A stretch of DNA of 64,000 bases, taken from NCBI GenBank assembly GCA_014695325.1, contig JACJNZ010000039.1, positions 1-64,000 of the forward strand, in the 5' to 3' direction. This DNA is from Cyanobacteria bacterium FACHB-502 (GTDB taxonomy: Bacteria; Cyanobacteriota; Cyanobacteriia; Elainellales; Elainellaceae). A program made the translations under genes and the position numbers. Every line of letters begins with the position of its first letter. The stretch's first letter is position 1. Shown piece by piece: positions 27,625 to 35,944 of this stretch. The notes beneath the pieces were generated by a model. The model did not search any database and was not told where the DNA came from. It worked only from the letters and a program-made list of their open reading frames with translations.

Positions 27625-27792
27625 CTAAAAAATTTCGGTGTAAGGATGCCCAAAGCTGAGGGCCTTAATGAGCTGATAGTAATGCCTACGCCTCCCCTCG
27701 ATCGTCAAAGCCGTCCTGCAATATTGACAAAACTGCGCCGAGTTAGGATTCTTACGATCACCGGGACATAAGGGGTTGATGCAGTAGCTCAT
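27625..27792 (-). pseudogene. 4-Cys zinc-ribbon prefix of a cyanobacterial Ser/Thr-kinase-type protein, cut by a stop
   Basis: From ATG 27792 the frame gives MSYCINPLCPGDRKNPNSAQ then FCQYCRTALTIEGRRRHYY and LSFGHPYTEIF, ending at TAG 27625-27627. C-x4-C...C-x2-C with MSYCxNPxCP is the N-terminal signature of many cyanobacterial serine/threonine kinases, and HPTEIFEV-like text normally leads into the kinase domain. Here the kinase domain is absent. Beyond the TAG, the same frame runs into the 27591 reading frame, so one ancestral gene with zinc ribbon, linker, membrane span and receptor domain is plausible. Confidence 0.6.
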
Positions 27793-27912
27793 GGGTGGAG
27801 GAGAAAGCGGAAAAAGAGCTGAAATTCCCTCGAATTCGCATACAAGCCCAAAATCAGGAAGCGCACGCAACCACAATCATTGCCTGCAATTTATTCTCTG
27901 AACCGCCCGTTC

Positions 27913-29163
27913 TTAACCGCACCGTCGCTGACAAAATCGACGCACCATTGGCTGAAGCGTATATAGCACTTGAGTGTCTTCCGCAACGCTCACCAGCAGC
28001 GATCGTCGTTCGAGTGCCGACTTTGCCGGCAGTAAGCCGCGATTGTTTCCCACCTGCTGCGTTAAGCTCTCGCGCAGTTCATCTAGATGCAGCGGTTCAC
28101 TGTTTGCCAGACAGCACAAAATTGCACGCTCTTGAGGGTTTAAGCCGTTCCAGTGCTGCTCCAAAATTGCCTCGACCGCATCCGGCAGATACGAGTAGCG
28201 CAAAAACTGGGTGATGTCGCCGTGAAAGCTTTGCTGAATGGTTGCCGCCGCTAGCGTTAACGCCATTGGATTGCCGTCATACAGCTCAATTAACTGTCCG
28301 GCACTTTGTTCATCGAATGCAAGTTGATGGGTTTCGAGCAGTTTATAGCACGCTTCTTCATCTAAACCGCCCAGCGCATACGATCGCCCTTTGCCCCCTG
28401 CTGCCCCAGCCAGAACGGTAAAATCCGGCGGTTTCTCACAGGTGGTGACAACAATGCGGCTGCGCTGATTCGTGCTGAGATCCTGCCACACTCTCGAAAA
28501 TCGCTGATGTGCCTCGCGTCGCTTCTGGGGGTTTGTTTCGCTCGATCCGATTTCGTCGAGAATCACCAGTGCCTTTTGCTGGCGCAGGGCTGCGATCAGC
28601 TTTTCGGTCAGCGATCGAACCGACAAACCCACCTGAAAATCAGCAAAACTCAGGCTTCCCGGAGACAGGCGATCGAGCAGCTCTTGCAAAATTCGCTCGG
28701 TTGAATCGCTATAGGAAAACGTTTGCCAAACCACCTGAGTAAACTGAGATTGCAGGTCTGCTGCTAGCTTTCGCGCCAGGGTGGATTTACCCACTCCGCC
28801 CAAACCGTACAAAATCACCAAATAATACTCGTCTTGCAGAAGCCACTGTTTCAGCTTTTGCAGTTCTTCCTGCCGACCAAAACAAGGAGCGGCGAGCGGC
28901 GCAGAATCAAAATCTTGCACGATCGGCTGCTTTCTCAGCGTGGTCGGGTCTACGACTTCCTGCCAGTCCAAACCCAGAAACTCGCAAAACTGTCGAAAGG
29001 TGGCACATCGAATCGGTTTTTCTACGTTATAAAATCGCTTCCAGGTGCGGTAAGAGGCGATCTTAAGGACAACGCTCAAGATTTCAGTCGAGTTCGGGCT
29101 GAAGCCTTTTTGAGACAACGCCTGATAAATCTTTTCCTGCCCGATCGCCGATGCCCTGCACAT
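27913..29163 (-). CDS. NB-ARC / STAND-type ATPase, C-terminally damaged
   Basis: 416 residues. The N-terminal 80 (AIGQEKIYQALSQKGFS to FCEFLGLDWQEVV) are a helical domain found ahead of cyanobacterial STAND ATPases. Then comes NB-ARC with P-loop ILYGLGGVGKSTLARKL, ALVILDEIGS (Walker B), SRIVVTTCEKPP (sensor) and GNPMALTLAAATI (GxP-like). A short winged-helix region follows, and the protein ends at LYTLQPMVRRFCQRRCG. Removing one base near 27955 would give LQPMVVDFVSDGAVKNGRFRE, matching the VMxFVSD text usual at this place, so a frameshift close to the end is likely. No WD40/TPR sensor domain follows. A signalling or defence role cannot be claimed. Confidence 0.75.
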   Translation of the reverse strand: MCRASAIGQEKIYQALSQKGFSPNSTEILSVVLKIASYRTWKRFYNVEKPIRCATFRQFCEFLGLDWQEVVDPTTLRKQPIVQDFDSAPLAAPCFGRQEELQKLKQWLLQDEYYLVILYGLGGVGKSTLARKLAADLQSQFTQVVWQTFSYSDSTERILQELLDRLSPGSLSFADFQVGLSVRSLTEKLIAALRQQKALVILDEIGSSETNPQKRREAHQRFSRVWQDLSTNQRSRIVVTTCEKPPDFTVLAGAAGGKGRSYALGGLDEEACYKLLETHQLAFDEQSAGQLIELYDGNPMALTLAAATIQQSFHGDITQFLRYSYLPDAVEAILEQHWNGLNPQERAILCCLANSEPLHLDELRESLTQQVGNNRGLLPAKSALERRSLLVSVAEDTQVLYTLQPMVRRFCQRRCG

Positions 29164-29206
29164 GGCTGTCTTTCGTCCTCTCCCACTTCACCCTCTCGCC
29201 CTCATT

Positions 29207-29244
29207 GTAACTGACCTGCAAACTGGTAACTGACCTGCAAACTG
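29207..29244. repeat. Perfect 19-base tandem duplication
   Basis: GTAACTGACCTGCAAACTG occurs twice in a row (29207-29225 and 29226-29244). It sits 44 bases upstream of the NB-ARC start codon and just before the dead kinase fragment on the other strand. It looks like a recent slippage or recombination product. Confidence 0.9.
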
Positions 29245-29265
29245 CCCCAGAAATAGCTTTTGCTT

Positions 29266-29526
29266 TTGATGATGCAGCTCGATCGCATCGTTTCTATCCT
29301 TCACTGCAACATCAAACCCAGCAATATTTTGTTAGGCAATCGATCGTCGCACTCGATCAGAAAAATCTATCGGGTTGACTTCGGCTCTGCCATGACCCAC
29401 GGTTTGAGCGGAAAAGGAACGGTGGCAGATCGTGGGAACCTTTGGCTACACTCCCCTTGCGATAATCGATCGATGAATTTACAGTACCGTTCACTCAGTG
29501 GGGATTTAGCTTTATCAATTTTTTAG
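29266..29526 (+). pseudogene. Ser/Thr protein kinase fragment, inactive and frameshifted
   Basis: The frame shows SILHCNIKPSNILLGN, which is kinase subdomain VIb with HRD changed to HCN, then KIYRVDFGSAM (subdomain VII, DFG kept) and GKGTVAD. A frame change then gives VGTFGYTPLAII, the VGTxGYMxPE activation-segment text, before stops. Subdomains I-V and the C-lobe are missing. The catalytic Asp is lost, so it cannot be an active kinase. It is probably a leftover of a cyanobacterial kinase gene on the plus strand. Confidence 0.6.
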
Positions 29527-30114
29527 CTGTTTCCTGGTTTCTCTATTCTTGTTTCCATTCTTTCTTTTTGCTGACACTATTCTTTTTGGAATCATTTCAA
29601 TCCTCAATTGGCTATTCTTGCTCTTGTTCCTCGCATCTATTCCAGCTCTGTAAGTGAATCCGATTTATTCCGGGTGAGGTCACGATCGACTCGAAATAAC
29701 ATTGTTGCTAGGAAATTGCTGGGAAATTGCTGAGAAAGCGTGAGGATAGCTCCAAACACTGAGAATCAGCCTGTTAAATCATCGATATATCTATGCTGAT
29801 AAATTTTTCTATTGTTTTTTAGCAATAAACGTAGAATCATGAGATACAGAAATCATCCCCCTTAAACAGAGCGCAGTGACCTGAAGCCGATCGCTTTCAA
29901 AGCAGCAGCAAAGCTAACCGCCTGCCTTATAGCGGCACGAGCGCTGTCTCAGTGGAGGGTCATCCTCGTTGCGTGAATCCATCGACGAGCAACGTTAAAT
30001 TATTCGGTCTTTCTGCTGTGGGTGAAGGCAGCATTGCAACGTACCTGACTGCCTTTTGTCTGATCACCTTCTCCTTGGGCAGCTAGCAGGCGATCGCTCC
30101 TACCTCAACGCTGA

Positions 30115-30339
30115 TTTTGTTCCGCTCTACGGGCTACACGAAAAACTACGGCATCGTCTTCATTCGGCGCTAGCGCACTGCTGGAAACGCTCACCGTGGG
30201 TCAGATTCACGATGTATTCGCTAGCTATGCATCCTTCTTTTATGTCACGGGATTGCTGTATTTCACGGGATTGCTGGCAGCCGTCTTCGCAACTCCTCAA
30301 ATCTCCTCTAATTTATACTCTTCAATAGCAAAATATTAA
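30115..30339 (+). pseudogene. Possible membrane-protein C-terminal remnant
   Basis: An open frame without a start reads GASALLETLTVGQIHDVFAS then YASFFYVTGLLYFTGLLAAV and FATPQISSNLYSSIAKY before TAA. The hydrophobic end resembles the last span of drug-exporter-type major facilitator proteins, but the match is only by pattern. Upstream, another frame gives GEGSIATYLTAFCLITFSLG. It may be a chance frame. Confidence 0.25.
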
Positions 30340-30346
30340 AACAATT

Positions 30347-30502
30347 ATGAATACGATCGAAACTTATCTTTATCAATTTATGTTTCGAAGAAACGAGCAA
30401 ACATTGCAAAAAGTGAAGTTAAAAGTTAGAGGCTTGATTCGTCAAACTCCGTCTGGACGTGAATTTCAGCCGTTTCTCAAATTATCCTTTTCCACAATCT
30501 AG
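30347..30502 (+). CDS. Short hypothetical ORF (51 residues)
   Basis: ATG 30347 to TAG 30500-30502 encodes a basic peptide (MNTIETYLYQFMFRRNEQTL, then RGLIRQTPSGREFQPFL). There is no ribosome-binding site worth the name and no family is recognised. It lies in the decayed stretch and may be a remnant or a chance frame. Confidence 0.25.
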   Translation: MNTIETYLYQFMFRRNEQTLQKVKLKVRGLIRQTPSGREFQPFLKLSFSTI

Positions 30503-30677
30503 ACGTTAAATCTTCTTGCGACCATCCCACGGAAAACAAGAGCTGCACTTCAATAGGAAATATAGCGAGGAGATCGATCGAGAAGCTCAAGTTGTGCAGG
30601 TTCTCATCACTAGATTTCTCCTTTGCCACGGATTTTTTCCTAGCTTGCCGTGCGTCTGATATAAGGATTTGAGGACG

Positions 30678-30962
30678 ATGAACCTATACGCTCAATTGAC
30701 CCAACTCATCTTCAGCTTCTACCGCGAAAATCCCTATCAGCTTGAGGAGATTCGCTGTCTGCAAAGCTGCAAACTGTCAAGACGCTGGGGTGTTCTAAAA
30801 ATTATTTGCCCAACCTTTGAAGTTGCAGAAGCCCTGGTCTTGGGCATTAACACCTTAAAAGAACCGATCGCCCAACTGCGTCTTGCTCAACAGATCGAAA
30901 TCAGTGTGAATCGAGCAGTAGTGCAGTACTTCACAGTGCCATCCTCCAGACTCACAGCTTGA
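30678..30962 (+). CDS. Hypothetical protein, 94 residues
   Basis: The start is taken at ATG 30678 with GAGG six bases upstream; a TTG nine bases earlier is the alternative. The product (MNLYAQLTQLIFSFYREN, then CKLSRRWGVLKIICPTFEVAEALVLGIN) looks like a small soluble alpha/beta protein with plausible codon use. Ser/Arg/Val spacing does not suggest a DNA-binding motif. No family is recognised. It is flanked by decayed DNA on the left and convergent with the DoxX gene on the right. Confidence 0.55.
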   Translation: MNLYAQLTQLIFSFYRENPYQLEEIRCLQSCKLSRRWGVLKIICPTFEVAEALVLGINTLKEPIAQLRLAQQIEISVNRAVVQYFTVPSSRLTA

Positions 30963-31011
30963 GCAAGGTTTTAGGACGATCGGTTTACTGCTGCGCCAAA
31001 GCGACTTCTAT

Positions 31012-31560
31012 TTACTTAATGGCTGCTTCCTGAGAAACAGATTGAGAAACAGATGCAGCCGAGGTGGTGACCCCCAGTGCCGGAACCGGAGACGCTGAAG
31101 CTGCGCTCAACCAACCCGCCAACAGCGTGTCCACCGAGAATAAACCTGCCCCATTCACTACAAAGAACAGGAAGCAGGCAGCATACAGCATCGACAGTTC
31201 CAGGTAAGGAATACTGAAGCCTGCCACCAGAACATGGTGATACATCGCGACCAGCATGGTGGAAAACAGACCCAGTGCTGCTGGACGGGTGAGAAATCCC
31301 AGTGCTAGCAGTGGTGCGCCAATCAGTTCTGTGAGGGCTGCCACATAGCTGAAAAAGATCGGGAAGGGTAGCCCAATGACTTGAACGTAAGCCTGAGCGA
31401 AACTTTCGATATTAGAGAGTTTGTCGATTCCGTTGTGAACCATCACGACACCTGCCACGACCCGCAAAATTGTCCAGGCAGTTTGAGACAGGTAGTTCGG
31501 CGTGAAATTGGGCTGAAGAACCGCGATCGTCGTCGCAGTAAGACGTTGTACGAGATTCAT
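31012..31560 (-). CDS. DoxX family membrane protein
   Basis: 182 residues with four hydrophobic spans: AWTILRVVAGVVMVHNGIDK, FFSYVAALTELIGAPLLALG, LGLFSTMLVAMYHHVLVAGF and LSMLYAACFLFFVVNGAGLF. The first span with its HNGxxK motif and the NGAGxxSxD end are DoxX hallmarks. The family includes quinol-oxidase-associated and sulfur/thiosulfate-linked membrane proteins; the bacterial role is mostly undefined. The N-terminal 28 residues and the Ser/Ala-rich C-terminal tail of about 30 are extra. It is alone on the minus strand. Confidence 0.88.
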   Translation of the reverse strand: MNLVQRLTATTIAVLQPNFTPNYLSQTAWTILRVVAGVVMVHNGIDKLSNIESFAQAYVQVIGLPFPIFFSYVAALTELIGAPLLALGFLTRPAALGLFSTMLVAMYHHVLVAGFSIPYLELSMLYAACFLFFVVNGAGLFSVDTLLAGWLSAASASPVPALGVTTSAASVSQSVSQEAAIK

Positions 31561-31803
31561 AGCTTATCTAAATGAGGAAGGATGAGTGCAAAAAGAGCGA
31601 AGCGAACCATGCAGTGCCAGGGAACCTGGGAGCGAGGCTAGCGATGTGAAGCAGTTTTCCCCTGGAAATCATTCGTTGGGGATCATCGTGAGCCTACACT
31701 CACTATTATATTAAGAAATATAACAAAATTTAATGAATAATCAAGAAAATGAGAGCTAAATTTTGCTCCTGCAATCAGGAACAGCGATAAAGGCAACCGC
31801 AAT

Positions 31804-31837
31804 AAAACAAAACCCCGCCCACAAGATGCAGACGGAG
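31804..31837 (-). terminator. Intrinsic terminator downstream of sipA
   Basis: Read on the minus strand, CTCCGTCT pairs with GGGCGGGG (two or three G-U pairs) around a nine-base loop, followed directly by TTTTGTTTT. It lies 71 bases after the sipA stop codon. Confidence 0.7.
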
Positions 31838-31907
31838 CAAGGTTATACCTAATTGAGCGGGAAGAATGAAGAGTGAAATGTTAAGGGACGGTTAGAGTCA
31901 GATTCGC

Positions 31908-32150
31908 TTATTTAGACAACAAGCGATCGATGTATTGGCTTTCCATCAAAAAAATCCCCCTGGCAAACTTCACGCCCCAGTAATTGCCGGGACGGCGATC
32001 CATCACAACGCCTTCTTCACCAAGCTGGATCAAACTGGGAGGACGCAGCATCGGCATCGGGTCAGCCGTTTTGAGATAAGGCGGCATCACCACGACTTGC
32101 ACTCGATCGCCCACCGTAAATTCTTTAGTCTCTGGTTTTGCCTCTGACAT
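31908..32150 (-). CDS. sipA: SipA, NblS-interacting regulatory protein (DUF3148)
   Basis: 80 residues. The sequence FTVGDRVQVVVMPPYLKTAD, then PMLRPPSLIQLGEEGVVMDR, RPGNYWGVKFARGIFLMESQ and YIDRLL is nearly diagnostic for the small cyanobacterial protein SipA. SipA binds the histidine kinase NblS and the response regulator RpaB and so tunes high-light and stress gene expression. An SH3-like barrel is expected. An intrinsic terminator follows the gene, so it ends its own transcript. The cobalamin-pathway chelatase gene ends 42 bases upstream on the same strand. Confidence 0.93.
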   Translation of the reverse strand: MSEAKPETKEFTVGDRVQVVVMPPYLKTADPMPMLRPPSLIQLGEEGVVMDRRPGNYWGVKFARGIFLMESQYIDRLLSK

Positions 32151-32192
32151 TGCCCATTCCTCACTCTGCTGTTTTTAGTGTATCGCTCTCAG

Positions 32193-33254
32193 CTAGGGCA
32201 CATTCCAGATCCGCTGATGGTATTGTTCCGGCTCCGCATAGGGGTCGATCGCCTCATGAGCATGACCGTGCGAATGTCCGTGATCATGAGAATGTCCATG
32301 ATCGTGCGAATGTCCGTGCGCGTCTCCCTGACCGACCGCCGCCAGCCGAAATTTGCACATTTCACAGTTCATGTTTACCTGACCAAGCTGGGTTTCGATT
32401 TCGCGATCGCGCAGCACATGGAAAAGCTGGGGGTGCAGTCCCATTTCGGGGAGACAGGTCAGCTCAATGTCAGGGTGAAGCTGCTGCTGCTCGTCCACAA
32501 TGTTGAAAATCTTTTTAACGAGCGCACCCGTAAACAGGAAATAGGGCAGCACTACGATCCGCTTCGGTTCGTACAAACGGGCACGGCGGAAGCCTTCTTC
32601 GAGACGGGGATGGGTAATGCCAATAAAGCAAGTTTCGACCGTGTGATAGCCGCTACCTTCCCACATCATCCGCGCCATTTTATAAACGTCACCGTTGGCA
32701 TCGGGGTCGCTTGAGCCTCGTCCTACAAACAGCAGCACTGTCTCGCTGCGATCGATTCCTTGAGGGTTCCACTGGGGCTGATCCAGCTCTACCAATCGGG
32801 TTTGCCATAGATCGAGAATACCTGGCGTGATACCAAAGTGCCTGCCGTAGTGAAACTTGACCTGCGGATGCCGCTGACGGGCGCGATCGAGTTCGTTGGT
32901 TACGTCAAATTTGTTGTGCCGTGCCGCGAATAGCAAAATCGGCAGCACTGAAAGCTCGGTATAGCCCTGCTCGACACAGCGATCGACTCCCTGCTGAATC
33001 GTCGGTTCCGTTAACTCCAGAAAACAGGGAACCACCGGACGCGACGAATCGAGAGCCTGATATGCTTCGGCAAAGTCCAGCAAGCCCTGCCGCCCATCAG
33101 CATCGCGGCTTCCATGTCCTACCAGCAGCACCGGACGGTGCAACGGCAGCGGCGCAAGCTGAACAGCGCTGACAGACTCGCGATCGGCAAGATTAAGCGA
33201 ATCCTGCGGGGTAATTTCCGCAAAAGAACCAGAAATATCAGAGGAAAGCATCAT
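32193..33254 (-). CDS. cbiX: Sirohydrochlorin (cobalto/ferro)chelatase, CbiX/SirB long form
   Basis: 353 residues with two CbiX-like halves: [20 protein letters not shown] with [18 protein letters not shown], then [20 protein letters not shown] with [17 protein letters not shown]. Near the end are NCEMCKFR, an MxCxxC cluster motif known from long CbiX proteins, and a His-rich run of about 22 residues with HGHSHDH repeats (metal storage or delivery). It inserts cobalt (cobalamin) or iron (siroheme) into sirohydrochlorin. A cobalamin riboswitch directly upstream argues for cobalt and B12. A non-conserved 38-residue N-terminus precedes the domain. ATG ATG at 33254 is the start. Confidence 0.92.
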   Translation of the reverse strand: MMLSSDISGSFAEITPQDSLNLADRESVSAVQLAPLPLHRPVLLVGHGSRDADGRQGLLDFAEAYQALDSSRPVVPCFLELTEPTIQQGVDRCVEQGYTELSVLPILLFAARHNKFDVTNELDRARQRHPQVKFHYGRHFGITPGILDLWQTRLVELDQPQWNPQGIDRSETVLLFVGRGSSDPDANGDVYKMARMMWEGSGYHTVETCFIGITHPRLEEGFRRARLYEPKRIVVLPYFLFTGALVKKIFNIVDEQQQLHPDIELTCLPEMGLHPQLFHVLRDREIETQLGQVNMNCEMCKFRLAAVGQGDAHGHSHDHGHSHDHGHSHGHAHEAIDPYAEPEQYHQRIWNVP

Positions 33255-33304
33255 ATCTCAAGAACCCTTTTCCCGTGCAGCGCAGGAAATAGAGTGAAAA
33301 ACCA

Positions 33305-33455
33305 GCAAGGCGGCATCCTGGCTTAGACTCAGCGTTGAAACGCACGATCGAGATTCATCGTTAAGATTCACGGCTGAGATTTACAGTTGCGGCACAGCGT
33401 CGGACTCACACCGAACTTTCCCACCCTTGCGGCGATTCACGTTTGCCAAGCTATC
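33305..33455 (-). ncRNA. Cobalamin (B12) riboswitch upstream of cbiX
   Basis: Read on the minus strand, the core is GGGAAAGTTCGGTGTGAGTC, then CGACGCTGTGCCGCAACTGT and AAATC. After a variable arm it ends with AAGCCAGGATGCCGCC, the B12 box, at about 33325-33309. These are the conserved GGTGnnAnTCC, GCTGnnCCGCAACTGTAA and GCCAGGAnnCCGCC blocks of the adenosylcobalamin aptamer. The cbiX start is about 50 bases further. The outer boundary is approximate. It probably shuts off expression when B12 is plentiful. Confidence 0.93.
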
Positions 33456-33544
33456 TTATCCCATTCCGCCAGCAGCCTCTATGGTGGGGTGGGGGATTGC
33501 GTTCATCCCTAACCTTAGAAAGCCACACTTTAAGAAACCATACT

Positions 33545-33814
33545 TTAACGAGGCACGCGGTCTCGCAGCAAATCGACCGATCGAGGCTGCACTTCATTCG
33601 GCAACTGGGCGACCCACGCTCCTGGTTGCTGACTCAGCGGCTGAGCAGGCAAATCATCACGGGCGAACTCAGAGAGGTCAGGCAACATTGCCGCCAGTCG
33701 TGCTGTGAGGTGAGGCAGCATCGGCACGGAGCCAAACAAAGCCAAAGTTCCCAGGGATGAGGCTGAAAAAAGGCTAACTGCCAGCAAACGGTCTACCAGC
33801 GATCGAGAACGCAT
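33545..33814 (-). CDS. Small hypothetical secreted protein
   Basis: 89 residues. The start (MRSRSLVDRLLAVSLFSASS then LGTLALFGSV) reads as a signal peptide or membrane anchor. The remainder is polar and Pro/Leu-rich with no recognisable domain. Two overlapping plus-strand frames exist but have less protein-like composition. The ribosome-binding site is weak (AAG). It lies between the cbiX riboswitch and the marC gene, with about 250 bases of empty DNA to its right. Confidence 0.4.
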   Translation of the reverse strand: MRSRSLVDRLLAVSLFSASSLGTLALFGSVPMLPHLTARLAAMLPDLSEFARDDLPAQPLSQQPGAWVAQLPNEVQPRSVDLLRDRVPR

Positions 33815-34063
33815 AGGCTTAACAGTTCGTTACCTTGACATCTTCATCAGTCTATCGCTGCTGCTGCGGTTTGTGTAAATCATCATGATTGGGATCCTAA
33901 TAGGGACTGTCAAATGGGAACTGTCAGCAGACAGGTTGAATTTTTAGTTAGATTTCCAAGGACTGAAGTTTCAAAGCCCTCCCCGACTCAACCAAGGGCA
34001 GGATGAAGCGATCGATCCATCAAGCTACGCTAAAAGAGAAATTTTAGGAGCAGTGAGCGGCTG

Positions 34064-34699
34064 ATGGAACTCTCCATCGAAATCTCGATTTTTGTCCGAA
34101 CGTTTATCGCCGTGTTTGTGCTGGCGGATGCGCTGGGAAATGCACCCATTTTTTTGATATTAACCAAAGGGATGGAGCTGCCGGAACGAAACCGGGTGGT
34201 CGATCGCGCCAGTTTGATCGCCACGTTGATCATCCTGACCTTTGCCTTTGCCGGAAAATACATTCTCAATTATCTGCATATCAGCATGGCGTCGCTTCAG
34301 GTGGCGGGTGGTTTGCTGCTGCTGATGATCGCCCTCGATATGCTCAGAGGTGAACTCGATCAACCGATCGTCGAACAGGGACGCGACGTTGCCATTACTC
34401 CCCTGGCTCTGCCCCTGCTTGCCGGACCCGGAACCCTTACCACCGTCATGCTTCTTATGTCGAATGCGCCTTCTGCGGTAGGACACCTCAGCGTGGCGGC
34501 TGGAATTGGGGCGGCGATGGCAGTGACGTGGTTTATCTTTCGTCAGGCAACCTGGATTGATAAGTTCATTGGAGCCGAAGGCGCAGTCATTGCAACTCAG
34601 CTTCTCGGTTTTCTACTGGCGGCTCTGGCGATCGAGATTGGCAGCTCTGGCATCCGGGAACTGCTGATGACGCAGGCAACCCATTCGGGATGGGGCTAG
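34064..34699 (+). CDS. MarC/NAAT family membrane protein
   Basis: 211 residues with six spans. Landmarks: TFIAVFVLADALGNAPIFLI (first span with the ADPxGNxP-like signature), LQVAGGLLLLMIALDMLRGE, ITPLALPLLAGPGTLTTVML and the final GFLLAALAIEIGSSGIREL. MarC proteins are inner-membrane proteins once linked to multiple antibiotic resistance; the archaeal relative SnatA transports neutral amino acids. The role here is unknown. AGGAG lies upstream of ATG 34064. The gene is followed by ychF on the same strand, 86 bases away. Confidence 0.9.
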   Translation: MELSIEISIFVRTFIAVFVLADALGNAPIFLILTKGMELPERNRVVDRASLIATLIILTFAFAGKYILNYLHISMASLQVAGGLLLLMIALDMLRGELDQPIVEQGRDVAITPLALPLLAGPGTLTTVMLLMSNAPSAVGHLSVAAGIGAAMAVTWFIFRQATWIDKFIGAEGAVIATQLLGFLLAALAIEIGSSGIRELLMTQATHSGWG

Positions 34700-34785
34700 G
34701 TGAAATAGTCGATTCCGCCCAAAACCTGGCACACTGGACAATGAACATTAGATGAACCTGAAAGGGATAGACCTGGGATTAGACC

Positions 34786-35877
34786 ATGCTGAGAGCCGGA
34801 ATTGTCGGACTGCCCAACGTAGGCAAATCCACGCTGTTTAACGCGCTGGTGGCAAATGCAAAGGCGGAAGCAGCAAACTTTCCCTTTTGTACGATCGAAC
34901 CGAATGTCGGAGTGGTGGCTGTGCCCGATGAGCGGCTACAAGTGCTGTCAAAGATCTCTGATTCAGTAGAAGTGATTCCGGCACGGGTGGAGTTTGTCGA
35001 TATCGCTGGACTGGTCGAGGGCGCAAGCAAAGGCGAAGGCTTGGGCAACCAGTTTCTTGCCAACATTCGCGAAGTTGATGCGATCGTGCATGTGGTGCGC
35101 TGCTTCGACAACGATGACATTATTCACGTTGCAGGCTCGGTTGACCCGGTGCGTGATATTGAGATTATTAACCTGGAACTGGCCTTGTCTGACCTGGCGC
35201 AAATCGATCGCCGGATCGATCGCGTCCGCAAGCAAGCCCGCACCAGTAAAGAAGCTCAGGCAGAATTAGCCGTCCTCGAAAAGCTGGTTCCTGTCTTGAA
35301 CGAAGGCAAACCCGCCCGTCAGGTTGAACTAAACGAAGAAGAAGAATTGCTGATCAAAGTGCTGGGACTGCTAACCCGCAAACCCGTGATTTATGCCGCC
35401 AACGTTTCCGAGGATGATCTGGCAAGCGGTAACGAGTGGGTCGATCGCGTCCGGGAGCTGGCAAAGCAAGAAAACGCTCAGGTCGTCGTTGTATCGGCTC
35501 AGGTCGAAGCGGAATTGGTGGAACTGCCAGAAGCCGATCGCGCTGAATTTCTCGAATCGCTGGGTGTGCAGGAAGGCGGCTTAAAGTCTCTGATTCGCGC
35601 CACCTACGATCTGCTTGGACTTCGCACCTACTTCACGACTGGACCTAAAGAAACTCGTGCCTGGACAATCAAAGCCGGAATGGTGGCTCCTCAAGCGGCA
35701 GGCGTCATTCACACCGACTTCGAGCGAGGCTTTATTCGCGCTGAAACCGTGGCTTACAACGATTTGGTTACGACCGGGTCGATGGGGGCTGCCAAGGAAA
35801 AAGGCTTGGTACGGAGCGAAGGTAAAGACTACACGGTGCAAGAAGGCGATGTAATGCTGTTCCGCTTTAACGTTTAG
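34786..35877 (+). CDS. ychF: Redox-regulated ATPase YchF (Obg/OLA1 family)
   Basis: 363 residues, the standard length. P-loop [18 protein letters not shown], then [33 protein letters not shown] and the C-terminal TGS domain ([24 protein letters not shown]-like text, then [16 protein letters not shown]). YchF binds ATP rather than GTP because the NKxD motif is altered, associates with ribosomes and is linked to stress and catalase regulation. The gene lies between marC and serS on the plus strand. Confidence 0.97.
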   Translation: MLRAGIVGLPNVGKSTLFNALVANAKAEAANFPFCTIEPNVGVVAVPDERLQVLSKISDSVEVIPARVEFVDIAGLVEGASKGEGLGNQFLANIREVDAIVHVVRCFDNDDIIHVAGSVDPVRDIEIINLELALSDLAQIDRRIDRVRKQARTSKEAQAELAVLEKLVPVLNEGKPARQVELNEEEELLIKVLGLLTRKPVIYAANVSEDDLASGNEWVDRVRELAKQENAQVVVVSAQVEAELVELPEADRAEFLESLGVQEGGLKSLIRATYDLLGLRTYFTTGPKETRAWTIKAGMVAPQAAGVIHTDFERGFIRAETVAYNDLVTTGSMGAAKEKGLVRSEGKDYTVQEGDVMLFRFNV

Positions 35878-35944
35878 GTTCTGCCCAAGACAGGCTATCC
35901 TGATTTATTGGCAGTAATTCGGTTGAAATTGTCGAGGAGCCGTT

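Larger units (their letters stand above)
29527..30677. other. Decayed, gene-poor stretch
   Basis: About 1.15 kb without an intact gene. It is AT-richer than its surroundings at 29530-29830 and 30300-30660. It includes a scrap of membrane-protein-like coding sequence (30115-30339) and a 51-codon frame (30347-30502). No insertion-sequence ends were recognised. Confidence 0.55.

Noticed and set aside
27913-29163. Reading the NB-ARC ATPase as an Avs-type antiphage defence gene
   Set aside because: It lacks an effector and a repeat sensor domain, seems C-terminally frameshifted, and has no other defence genes around it; the nearby kinase pieces are broken.
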